A DNA stretch of 14,987 nucleotides from Bacillota bacterium (GCA_023395595.1 JAEWYO010000026.1:1-14987); one strand, 5' to 3'; counted from the stretch's first letter, positions 1 to 6,199 are shown. Notes: generated by a model not told the origin, from the letters alone. Translations and numbers: made by a program.

Positions 1-1919
1 GCATCTTCCAGCGCCTTGACGCTTTCGTAGGCGGCCTTGGTTAGCGCGGCTGCGGTGACAAGCGTTTCGGTTTCATAGGTACAGTCCGCCGCACTTGCAT
101 AGGTGCGCTTGACGGCGATGGTGTCCGCAAGCTTCTTCTGGAAGCCGGCGGATGCGGGCAGAATGTCCTTGCGCGTCATGTCGATCATCGTCATGGCTTC
201 GATGTTGACGATCTTTTTGTAGTTCTCGAGCATGATTTCCAGCCGTGCGCGAATCTCGGTTTCGCTGAGCACCTTGTGCGAGGTCAGCAGCTCGATATTC
301 TTCGGGGCTACGAAGTAGGGCAGGCAATCCGGCGTGGTCTTGAGGTTGAGCAAACCGCGCTTTTCCGCTTCCTTGACCCAGGCATCGTCATAGCCGTTGC
401 CGTTGAAGATGATGCGCTTGTGCTCGCGCACCACTTTGAGGATCAGCTCGTGGATTGCGTTGGTCAGGTCGCTGGCGCCTTCGAGGATATCCGCATATTT
501 GCGGAGGGATTCGGCAACTGCGGTGTTGAGCACAACGTTGCAGTCCGAAACCGACTGGCTGGAACCGAGCATGCGCAGCTCGAATTTATTGCCCGTGAAC
601 GCAAACGGCGAGGTGCGGTTGCGGTCCGTGGTGTCTTTCGGAAAATGCGGAATTACGTGTACGCCGACTTTCATCTGCGTCTTTTCACGCGCGCCATAGG
701 CGGAGCCGGAGTCAATCGCCTCCAGAATTCCGGAGAGTTCTTCGCCAAGGAAGATGGAGACGATTGCCGGCGGGGCTTCGTTCGCCCCGAGGCGGTGGTC
801 ATTTCCTGCGCTCGCCACCGAAATGCGAAGCAGGTCCTGATAATCGTCCACCGCCTGGACTACCGCGCAGAGGAAGAGAAGGAACTGCGCGTTCTCAAAA
901 GGCGTTTCTCCTGGCTCCAACAGGTTCACGCCGGTGTCCGTCGAAATGGACCAGTTGTTGTGTTTGCCGCTGCCGTTGACGCCTTCGAAGGGCTTTTCAT
1001 GCAGCAGGCAGACGAGGCCGTGTTTTTTCGCAACGCGCTGCATGATCTCCATGGTCAGCTGGTTGTGGTCGGCCGAGATATTTGTCGTCGTGAAAATCGG
1101 GGCGAGCTCGTGCTGTGCGGGGGCAACCTCGTTGTGCTCGGTCTTGGCCAGAACGCCAAGGTCCCAAAGTTCGTCGTTGAGGTCTTCCATAAAGGCTTGC
1201 ACGCGGGGTTTGATGGAACCGAAGTAATGATCTTCGAGTTCCTGTCCCTTCGGCGCGCGTGCGCCAAAGAGCGTGCGTCCCGTGAAGAGAAGATCGGGAC
1301 GGCGGTCATAGTCCGCCTTGTCCACGAGGAAATATTCCTGCTCGTTGCCAACGGTGGTGGTCACGCGGTGGACACCTTCGTTGCCAAAGAGTTTGATCAC
1401 GCGCATCGCCTGACGGTCAATCGCCTGCATGGAGCGCAGAAGCGGGGTTTTTTTGTCCAGCGCTTCGCCGCCGTAGGAGCAGAACGCGGTCGGGATGCAG
1501 AGAACCTTTTCTTTAATAAAAGCATAGCTCGTCGGGTCCCACGCGGTGTAGCCGCGCGCTTCAAACGTTGCGCGCAGACCGCCGGAGGGGAAGCTGGACG
1601 CATCCGGTTCGCCCTGCACAAGCTCTTTGCCGGAGAATTCCATGATGATGCTGCCGCCAGGGGTGGGCGAGATGAAGCTGTCGTGCTTCTCCGCGGTGAT
1701 GCCGGTCAGCGGCTGGAACCAGTGGGTAAAGTGCGTTGCGCCCTTTTCAATCGCCCAGTCTTTCATGGCGTTGGCAACCACATTGGCGACGGAGAGATCA
1801 AGCCTCTTGCCCTCGCGAATGGCGGTCTGCATGGCCTTGTATGTGTCCTTGGGCAAACGCGCCTTCATGACCGCATCATTGAACACCTTACTGCCGAATG
1901 ATTCCGAAACCGTACTCAT
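1..1919 (-). CDS. glnN: Glutamine synthetase, class III (partial, C-terminus off the left edge)
   Basis: ATP-dependent ligation of ammonia to glutamate, in the cytoplasm. About 639 codons are present, running off the left edge; class III enzymes are usually about 700 residues, so roughly the last 60 are missing. Visible class III signatures, in order, are THWFQPLTGITAEKHD near residue 65, GNEQEYFLVD, VAPAQHELAPIF, LHEKPFEGVNGSGKHNNWS and NRTSPFAFTGNKFELR. These hold the glutamate, ATP and metal residues of this family. I chose the ATG at 1919, giving MSTVSESFGS. AGGAGG at 1930-1935 lies 10 nt upstream of it; a second in-frame ATG at 1925 (MTMSTV...) lies only 4 nt from that site and is an alternative. 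The gene is divergent from a class I-type synthetase and is led by a predicted attenuator (2059-2103). Family assignment is very secure; the regulation is inference. Confidence 0.97.
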   Translation of the reverse strand, partial: MSTVSESFGSKVFNDAVMKARLPKDTYKAMQTAIREGKRLDLSVANVVANAMKDWAIEKGATHFTHWFQPLTGITAEKHDSFISPTPGGSIIMEFSGKELVQGEPDASSFPSGGLRATFEARGYTAWDPTSYAFIKEKVLCIPTAFCSYGGEALDKKTPLLRSMQAIDRQAMRVIKLFGNEGVHRVTTTVGNEQEYFLVDKADYDRRPDLLFTGRTLFGARAPKGQELEDHYFGSIKPRVQAFMEDLNDELWDLGVLAKTEHNEVAPAQHELAPIFTTTNISADHNQLTMEIMQRVAKKHGLVCLLHEKPFEGVNGSGKHNNWSISTDTGVNLLEPGETPFENAQFLLFLCAVVQAVDDYQDLLRISVASAGNDHRLGANEAPPAIVSIFLGEELSGILEAIDSGSAYGAREKTQMKVGVHVIPHFPKDTTDRNRTSPFAFTGNKFELRMLGSSQSVSDCNVVLNTAVAESLRKYADILEGASDLTNAIHELILKVVREHKRIIFNGNGYDDAWVKEAEKRGLLNLKTTPDCLPYFVAPKNIELLTSHKVLSETEIRARLEIMLENYKKIVNIEAMTMIDMTRKDILPASAGFQKKLADTIAVKRTYASAADCTYETETLVTAAALTKAAYESVKALED

Positions 1920-2058
1920 GGTCATTTCTCCTCCTATACCCTTTCCTAATACCCTGTATTCGTCTTGCGAATTCCTTCTTTTAACTGCTGGTGGCGCGTA
2001 TCGCTCCGGAGATACCATGTTCAGCCGTGATTCGGCTTGTTTTGTGCGGTTACCTTAT

Positions 2059-2103
2059 AAAAAGCGGCAACGACACAGCGGTATTTCCGCGGCGCCTTTG
2101 CCG
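2059..2103 (-). promoter_or_regulatory. glnN leader attenuator: AAAGGC hexaloop hairpin overlapping an intrinsic terminator
   Basis: On the minus strand, about 12 nt after the predicted start, CGGC-AAAGGC-GCCG (2103-2090) forms a 4-bp stem with a six-base loop. The loop has A at position 1 and G at position 4, as described for ANTAR target hairpins. The same CGGC plus the first two loop bases (CGGCAA, 2103-2098) can instead pair with TTGCCG (2070-2065), immediately followed by C and five T (2063-2059), giving an intrinsic terminator. The two folds exclude each other. An inner GCGG/CCGC hairpin with a five-base loop lies between them. The canonical second hexaloop of ANTAR sites is not evident. 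The structure is seen in the sequence; ANTAR binding is inferred. Confidence 0.68.
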
Positions 2104-2121
2104 TTAAAATAATATGCGGAT

Positions 2122-2150
2122 AGTATACAGCGCAGGCAAAGGCTTGTCAA
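2122..2150 (-). promoter_or_regulatory. glnN promoter (sigma-A type)
   Basis: On the minus strand there is TTGACA (2150-2145), a 17-nt spacer (2144-2128) and TATACT (2127-2122). The -35 is a perfect consensus and the -10 has one mismatch. The expected start is an A near 2115, which gives a leader of about 195 nt. The hexamers and spacer length are identical to those of the divergent glnA promoter. Confidence 0.85.
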
Positions 2151-2162
2151 CCGAAAATTTGT

Positions 2163-2176
2163 GCAGGATTTCCTGC
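2163..2176. other. Inverted repeat between the two glutamine synthetase promoters
   Basis: GCAGGA-TT-TCCTGC is a 6-2-6 inverted repeat just upstream of the glnN -35 element, in the 127-bp gap between the two -35 hexamers. It could be a DNA operator or a chance palindrome. No GlnR/TnrA-type TGTNA-N7-TNACA site was found nearby. No T-tract follows, so it is not a terminator. Confidence 0.3.
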
Positions 2177-2277
2177 GAAAAAACGCAAAAAACATTGTAC
2201 TTTGGGTGCGGAACTGTCTGAAAATATTTTATCCGCCCTTTTTTGCAGTTTGGAATTGTATATCATTCACGATATTC

Positions 2278-2306
2278 TTGACAGGTAATCCTATATTATG
2301 TATACT
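2278..2306 (+). promoter_or_regulatory. glnA promoter P1 (sigma-A type)
   Basis: TTGACA (2278-2283), a 17-nt spacer and TATACT (2301-2306). The expected start is a purine at 2312-2314, which would place the following hexaloop hairpin at the very 5' end of the transcript. The leader to the glnA start is about 254 nt. Confidence 0.87.
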
Positions 2307-2311
2307 CGCAA

Positions 2312-2364
2312 GAACAAAGGCGTTCGACCCGGGGGATTTTTCCCGCCCGGAGCGGGCGCTTTTT
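2312..2364 (+). promoter_or_regulatory. glnA leader attenuator: AAAGGC hexaloop hairpin plus intrinsic terminator
   Basis: GAAC-AAAGGC-GTTC (2312-2325) has the same hexaloop and the same C-G closing pair as the glnN leader but a different stem, so the stem covaries while the loop is conserved. A terminator follows: CGCCCG (2344-2349), loop GAG, CGGGCG (2353-2358), C and five T (2360-2364). The right side of the hairpin (2316-2326) can also pair over 11 positions, including G-U pairs, with 2353-2363, extending the terminator stem and excluding the hexaloop hairpin. An inner CCGGG/CCCGG helix (2329-2333 with 2346-2350) fits inside. This is the logic expected of ANTAR antitermination. No convincing second hexaloop is visible. 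Confidence 0.7.
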
Positions 2365-2432
2365 GCGAAAATGCGCACCGATCAACGACAAAAAAACGCA
2401 TGAAGTTGCTTTGACCATTCATTTTCGGGAAA

Positions 2433-2447
2433 TTTGTGATACACTGA
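2433..2447 (+). promoter_or_regulatory. Possible second glnA promoter (extended -10)
   Basis: TTTGTG-A-TACACTGA contains a TGn extended -10 and TACACT (2440-2445). There is no -35 at 17 nt; TTGACC at 2411-2416 is 23 nt away. If active, it would start downstream of the attenuator and give unattenuated basal transcription. The same 15-nt pattern occurs at 4657-4671, ahead of the FAD oxidoreductase. Confidence 0.35.
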
Positions 2448-2455
2448 ATCGAAAG

Positions 2456-2543
2456 AGCAGCGCGACTAAGTATAGAAGAAGCGCGGCAAACAACACAGGA
2501 AAGACCCGCACCGCTGGCGGCGGCAGGCGCTGCTTGAGCGGGT
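2456..2543 (+). other. Candidate structured leader RNA just upstream of the glnA ribosome binding site
   Basis: AGCAGCGC (2456-2463) is an exact complement of GCGCTGCT (2527-2534). ACCCGC (2504-2509) is an exact complement of GCGGGT (2538-2543). The two helices interleave, so together they would make a pseudoknot, or else they are alternatives. The region ends about 16 nt before the ribosome binding site. It matches no riboswitch class I can name. GC-rich DNA makes chance complementarity fairly likely. Confidence 0.3.
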
Positions 2544-2566
2544 GATGCTATTTATTATAGGAGAGG

Positions 2567-3796
2567 ATGTGCGCGGAAATGATGTACACCGCACAGGAAA
2601 TTGCCGATTATTGCGCGGCGGAGGATGTGAAGTTTATCCGCCTTGCGTTTTGCGATGTATTCGGTGTGCCGAAAAACATCTCCATCATGCCGGAGGAGCT
2701 ACCGCGCGCGTTTTCGGACGGCATCTCGATTGATGCCTCCGCGATTCGCGGTTTTGGCGACGAGGCACATTCCGACCTCTTGCTGTTTCCTGACAGCGAG
2801 ACGCTCACCGTGTTGCCCTGGCGGCCGAGCCACGGGCGCGTTGTGCGCCTGTTTGCAGATATCCGCCGTTCGGATGGATCACTTTTTCCGCAGGACACGC
2901 GCAATATTTTAAAGAAGACAATTGCCCAAGCCGCACAGGAAGGCGTTACCGTCAACTTTGGCACGGAGTTTGAGTTCTATCTTTTCCGGATGGATGAGGA
3001 TGGAAACGCAACCGCGATTCCGTATGACAACGCAAAGTATATGGACATTGCGCCGCTGGATCGCGGAGAAAACGTTCGCCGCGAAATCTGCCTGACGCTT
3101 TGTGAGATGGGCATCCGCGCGGAGAGCTCGCATCACGAGGACGGGCCCGGGCAAAACGAAATCGATTTTCGCTATGGCGACGCGATGCGCGCGGCGGATA
3201 ACGCGATCACGTTCCCGTCGGTTGTGCGCACGGTTGCGATGCGAAACGGGCTCTGGGCGGATTTTTCGCCCAAGCCGATCCCGCACGAGAGCGGAAACGG
3301 TATGCACATCAACCTTTCTTTGGCAAAGCCGCATAGCGAAGGCGCGCGGGATGCGTTCATGGCGGGGCTGATGGAGCACATCTGCGAGATCACCGCGTTC
3401 CTCAACCCTGTGGACGCGAGCTATGCGCGCCTTGGCGAATGCAAAGCACCGCGCTATGTCACCTGGTCACCGGAAAATCGCAGCCAGCTCATCCGCATTC
3501 CCGCCGCAAAAGGGGAGTATGAGCGCATCGAGCTGCGTTCGCCGGACCCTGCGGGGAACCCGTATCTTTCGTTTGCTCTGATTCTCGCCGCTGGTTTGGA
3601 CGGCATCCGGCGAAATTTGATTGCCCCTCCACCGACGAATGTGAACCTGTTCACAGCGGATGCGTCGATCACCGGCAAGCTCAGCCAGCTCCCGCGCACG
3701 CGTGCGGAGGCGGCTGGCATCGCGAAAAACAGTGCGTTTGTACGTGAGGTGCTGCCCGCGGGAATCATCGAGGCGTACACCGCCGAAGTGGAGTAA
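2567..3796 (+). CDS. glnA: Glutamine synthetase, class I-type, short form
   Basis: Predicted ammonia-glutamate ligase, 409 residues against roughly 440-470 for typical class I enzymes. It starts with the class I N-terminal pattern (FIRLAFCDVFG), then shows the active-site strand GTEFEFYLF, the GPGQNEIDF segment, GNGMHINLSL with the catalytic-domain histidine, and NRSQLIRIPAAKG followed by RIELRSPDPAGNPYLSFA. Where adenylylatable enzymes have NLYDLP, this protein reads NLFTAD, so the tyrosine is replaced by phenylalanine. The C-terminus ends about 20 residues early. The ATG at 2567 lies 3 nt from AGGAG (2559-2563); ATGs at 2579 and 2582 match the family N-terminus better, so the start is uncertain. 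The gene is divergent from glnN, has an attenuator in its leader and an ANTAR regulator 78 bp downstream. A related glutamate-ammonia ligase-family activity (for example gamma-glutamyl-amine ligation) is possible but less likely in this setting. Confidence 0.9.
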   Translation: MCAEMMYTAQEIADYCAAEDVKFIRLAFCDVFGVPKNISIMPEELPRAFSDGISIDASAIRGFGDEAHSDLLLFPDSETLTVLPWRPSHGRVVRLFADIRRSDGSLFPQDTRNILKKTIAQAAQEGVTVNFGTEFEFYLFRMDEDGNATAIPYDNAKYMDIAPLDRGENVRREICLTLCEMGIRAESSHHEDGPGQNEIDFRYGDAMRAADNAITFPSVVRTVAMRNGLWADFSPKPIPHESGNGMHINLSLAKPHSEGARDAFMAGLMEHICEITAFLNPVDASYARLGECKAPRYVTWSPENRSQLIRIPAAKGEYERIELRSPDPAGNPYLSFALILAAGLDGIRRNLIAPPPTNVNLFTADASITGKLSQLPRTRAEAAGIAKNSAFVREVLPAGIIEAYTAEVE

Positions 3797-3874
3797 GCGG
3801 GCGTACTCAGACGTTCACGGTGACTATTTCCTGTGCGCATGACGCGCAGAGCAGCAGAAGAGGGAGACTTGCGT

Positions 3875-4468
3875 TTGCCATATACCGGCGCAAAGCAGAA
3901 TAGCGTATTGGTCGTGTCCGGATCGGAACGCTCCCGCGAGACACTCACGGAGGTGTTTGCTTCTTCGCGCTATGCACCCGTGACCGCGCGCGGTTCTGCG
4001 GCAGAGGCGAGGCGGCTGGTGCTGGATACGCCGTTTTCGCTGGTGTTCATCAATACGCCGCTGCCGGATGAGACAGGGGCTCAGCTTGCGCTGGATCTTT
4101 CCAACAGCCGCAATTGCTGCGTGGCGCTGCTGGTGCCCGGGGATAGTTATGAGCTGGTGAATGAGCAGGTGGAGGATGCGGGTGTGCTGACGCTGAGCAA
4201 GCCTTGTACCGCGCAGCAGCTGCGGCAGGCGGCGTCGATGATGAGCGCAACACGCTTTAAGCTCGCCGATCTGGAGCAGAAAACTGCAACGCTGGAGGAG
4301 AAGATGGAGGAAATTCGTCTGGTCAACCGCGCAAAGTGGATGCTGATTGAACGTAGAGGCATGGACGAAGCCACCGCGCACCGGTATATTGAGAAGCTTG
4401 CGATGGATGCGCGGCAAACCAGGAGGCTCGTTGCGCAGACGCTGATTCGCTCACTGGACAACGATTGA
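3875..4468 (+). CDS. ANTAR-domain RNA-binding regulator with degenerate receiver domain
   Basis: Predicted transcription antiterminator. Residues about 10-120 form a CheY-like receiver fold (NSVLVVSGSERSR...), about 125-150 a coiled coil (DLEQKTATLEEKMEEI), and about 145-193 an ANTAR three-helix domain (LVNRAKWMLIERRGMDEATA, then HRYIEKLAMDARQ, then LVAQTLI). The phosphoacceptor aspartate position reads INTPLP, so Asp is Asn60. The acidic pair near the N-terminus is also missing, while the switch lysine (LSKP) remains. Phosphorylation control is therefore unlikely. I chose TTG 3875, 8 nt after AGGGAG (3861-3866); GTG 3833, ATG 3839 and TTG 3869 are in-frame alternatives. It lies 78 bp after glnA (36 bp if GTG 3833 is used) and is probably co-transcribed with it. 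Its likely targets are the two hexaloop attenuators. The 3' end is duplicated downstream. Confidence 0.88.
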   Translation: MPYTGAKQNSVLVVSGSERSRETLTEVFASSRYAPVTARGSAAEARRLVLDTPFSLVFINTPLPDETGAQLALDLSNSRNCCVALLVPGDSYELVNEQVEDAGVLTLSKPCTAQQLRQAASMMSATRFKLADLEQKTATLEEKMEEIRLVNRAKWMLIERRGMDEATAHRYIEKLAMDARQTRRLVAQTLIRSLDND

Positions 4469-4474
4469 TTTTTT

Positions 4475-4500
4475 CTGTTTCTTTTTTACAAAAGAAGCAG
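4475..4500 (+). other. A/T-rich hairpin between the two repeat copies
   Basis: CTGTTTCTTTT and AAAAGAAGCAG pair over 11 positions with one G-U pair and the loop TTAC. A run of six T (4469-4474) lies before the hairpin rather than after it, so it is not a normal plus-strand terminator. It may be an RNA 3'-end structure or the trace of a small inserted element. Confidence 0.45.
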
Positions 4501-4508
4501 GGGGTGCG

Positions 4509-4574
4509 ATGGATGCGCGGCAAACCAGAAGACTCGTTGCGCAGACGCTGATTCGCTCGCTGGACAACGATTGA
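4509..4574 (+). pseudogene. 21-codon remnant of a second ANTAR C-terminus
   Basis: The second repeat copy keeps an intact reading frame, ATG to TGA, encoding MDARQTRRLVAQTLIRSLDN plus a final D, identical at protein level to the end of the upstream regulator. AGGGGG lies 4 nt before the ATG, so translation is conceivable. A 21-residue piece carries only part of the ANTAR fold, so I regard it as a remnant. Confidence 0.5.
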
Positions 4575-4636
4575 TTGTTCCAAAGTTGATAGATCTAGTG
4601 CGATGCCATAATATTAAGTAAATTAAGATGGGTTGG

Positions 4637-4659
4637 GCGGGAGTATTCCCGCTCATTTT
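4637..4659 (+). terminator. Probable intrinsic terminator after the glnA-ANTAR unit
   Basis: GCGGGA-GTAT-TCCCGC (4637-4652) is a perfect 6-bp stem with a 4-base loop, followed by TCATTTT. The T-tract is short and interrupted, so efficiency is uncertain. It sits about 60 bp after the second repeat copy and just before the next promoter. Confidence 0.5.
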
Positions 4660-4671
4660 GTGCTACACTGA
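4657..4671 (+). promoter_or_regulatory. Possible promoter of the FAD oxidoreductase gene (extended -10)
   Basis: TTTGTG-C-TACACTGA has a TGn element and TACACT (4664-4669). No recognisable -35 is found at 17-18 nt, since that position falls in the preceding hairpin. The predicted start near 4676 leaves a leader of about 75 nt. Confidence 0.4.
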
Positions 4672-4751
4672 CGGTGTCACCCGAATCAAAAATGTATAAG
4701 TCAGCGCAATGACGCGCCGTTCAACACTTTCCATGCTTGTCGGAGGAGTCT

Positions 4752-6107
4752 ATGGAGCATTTTGACGTCCTCATCGTCGGTGCGGCAACCGCCGGCAGTT
4801 TTTTTGCGCGCAAACTCGCGGAGCGCGGGCATCGCGTGCTCGTGCTGGAGCAGCAACCCAAAGAGAACCTGGGACGCAAACCGGAGGTTTTCCGCATCAC
4901 CAAGACGGATTTCGCGCGATATGCCTTGCCTTTGCCGGAGAACGCGGATGATTTCGCCTTCACCTGCACCAGCGCGAGTGTGTTTTCCGCGCGGGACGGC
5001 TTCCCCAAGGAAGTCCCTTGTACGGCGGTTGGGGTTTATCGCTTCCGCTACGTTGCGCGATTGAACGCGTGGGCGCGGGAAGCGGGCGCGGAGATTCGCT
5101 ATCAGGCAGCGTTTGTTAGCTTTTTATACGAAGAAGGTCGCGTCGCGGGCGCGGTGTATGAGCAAGACGGCGTGCAGCACACGGTTCGGGCAAAACTGGT
5201 TGCCGACTGCTCCGGCACAGGCGCGGTTGCAAGAACCCGACTTCCGGTGGGGTACGGCGTGGAGCAGGCACCGCTCGCACAGGAGAACCTGCAATACATC
5301 ACCCTGCGGCACGTAGCCTATCATGAGCCGAAGGATTACGTTTCCTGCATGCGCGGTTGGCCGCATTATCCGGTTTGGGAAGCGCAGGAGGGAAGGACGG
5401 ACTGCGCGATTCTCGGCACATGGGTCAGGGAGTCCTTTGAGGAAGGGGAACGCGTATTTTCCGCGATGCAGCGCGCGGTGAAGCTGCCGCGGTACACAAT
5501 CCTGCGCACCGAACAGGAGACGCTGCCCAACCGAACTCCGCTGTTTTCGTTTGTTGCGGATGGATTTTTCGTCTCCGGCAATGCGGCGTATCTGACCGTC
5601 CCGGGTTCCGGGGTCGGATTTACGGTGAGCATGGCGCAGCTTGTCATCGCGGCGGAGGAGATCGACCGTCTCTTTAATGCGGGCGGGGAGCTCTCCCGTG
5701 CGCGGCTCTGGACCATCAACGTCCGGTTTCAGCGGGCGCAGGGGCGCGCGCTGGCGGTGCAGCACGTGATTCAGATGGGGCTGTCACACACAACGGCTTC
5801 AGAGGATGATTACTTCTATCGGCACAACGTGATCTTCTCGGAGCAGGTGCTAGCCGCGCTCACAAAAGGAACGCCGCCGGTGTTGTCCGTAAAGGAGAAA
5901 CTCCGCGGTGCGCTGCTGCTTTTTCTTGGTGCGGTGGCAGGTCAGGTGCGCTTTTCGAGCGTTGGTGTACTCCTTCGCAGCATGAGAAACAGCGCGCGCG
6001 CCGTCAAACTCTACGCGAGCTATCCCGCAAGTGAAGCGGGCTTTGACGCCTGGGCTTCCCGCGCGGAGGCGTTCTGGAAGAAAAACAAGAAGGTTACATT
6101 TGACTGA
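4752..6107 (+). CDS. FAD-dependent oxidoreductase, geranylgeranyl reductase/FixC-like
   Basis: A 451-residue flavoprotein. The N-terminus is a Rossmann dinucleotide-binding fold: VLIVGAATAG at residues 7-15 and Glu33 at the end of the second strand (VLVLEQ) to bind the adenosine ribose. A middle segment ADCSGTGAVAR and the late FAD motif VSGNAAYLTVPGSGVGFTVS complete the pattern of the p-hydroxybenzoate hydroxylase/geranylgeranyl reductase superfamily. A hydrophobic stretch near residues 385-410 may contact membrane or lipid. I chose ATG 4752, which follows GGAGG (4742-4746) by 5 nt; a TTG at 4737 lies before that site and is unlikely. The substrate cannot be read from the sequence; reduction of isoprenoid or other lipid double bonds is the family precedent. 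It is transcribed alone, between its own promoter and a strong terminator. Confidence 0.85.
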   Translation: MEHFDVLIVGAATAGSFFARKLAERGHRVLVLEQQPKENLGRKPEVFRITKTDFARYALPLPENADDFAFTCTSASVFSARDGFPKEVPCTAVGVYRFRYVARLNAWAREAGAEIRYQAAFVSFLYEEGRVAGAVYEQDGVQHTVRAKLVADCSGTGAVARTRLPVGYGVEQAPLAQENLQYITLRHVAYHEPKDYVSCMRGWPHYPVWEAQEGRTDCAILGTWVRESFEEGERVFSAMQRAVKLPRYTILRTEQETLPNRTPLFSFVADGFFVSGNAAYLTVPGSGVGFTVSMAQLVIAAEEIDRLFNAGGELSRARLWTINVRFQRAQGRALAVQHVIQMGLSHTTASEDDYFYRHNVIFSEQVLAALTKGTPPVLSVKEKLRGALLLFLGAVAGQVRFSSVGVLLRSMRNSARAVKLYASYPASEAGFDAWASRAEAFWKKNKKVTFD

Positions 6108-6155
6108 ATAAGTGAATCTCGACCAACTCAGGATGCGAAGTGCGTAAACAATGTT

Positions 6156-6186
6156 TCCCCTGCTCAATGAGCGGGGGATTTTTTTT
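6156..6186 (+). terminator. Strong intrinsic terminator after the FAD oxidoreductase
   Basis: TCCCCTGCTC-AAT-GAGCGGGGGA forms a 10-bp stem with one G-U pair (6156-6178), followed by eight T (6179-6186). Confidence 0.93.
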
Positions 6187-6199
6187 ACAAAAAATCCTC

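Larger units (their letters stand above)
4399..4576 (+). repeat. 72-bp direct repeat of the ANTAR gene 3' end
   Basis: Copy 1 (4399-4470) covers the last 21 codons plus stop of the ANTAR gene; copy 2 is at 4505-4576, an offset of 106 bp. They match at 69 of 72 positions. The differences (4423/4529, 4426/4532, 4453/4559) are all synonymous in the ANTAR reading frame (two arginine codons and one serine codon). The 34-bp spacer is a T-rich hairpin. Confidence 0.93.

Noticed and set aside
276..1901. 541-codon open frame on the plus strand opposite glnN
   Set aside because: It is exactly antisense to a highly conserved glutamine synthetase, has no family signature and no ribosome binding site; GC-rich third positions leave the opposite strand open.
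2122..2306. GlnR/TnrA binding sites between the two glutamine synthetase genes
   Set aside because: No TGTNA-N7-TNACA match was found by eye in the intergenic region.
2161..2545. Short plus-strand open frames (2161-2403, 2363-2545) upstream of glnA as possible small genes
   Set aside because: They cover promoters and the attenuator, lack ribosome binding sites and have no recognisable product.
4399..4576. CRISPR or mobile-element interpretation of the direct repeat
   Set aside because: Only two copies, and the repeat is coding sequence of the adjacent gene; no transposase, terminal inverted repeats or target duplication.
5124..5765. 213-codon minus-strand open frame within the FAD oxidoreductase
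   Set aside because: Antisense to conserved FAD-binding motifs; composition fits a codon-bias shadow.
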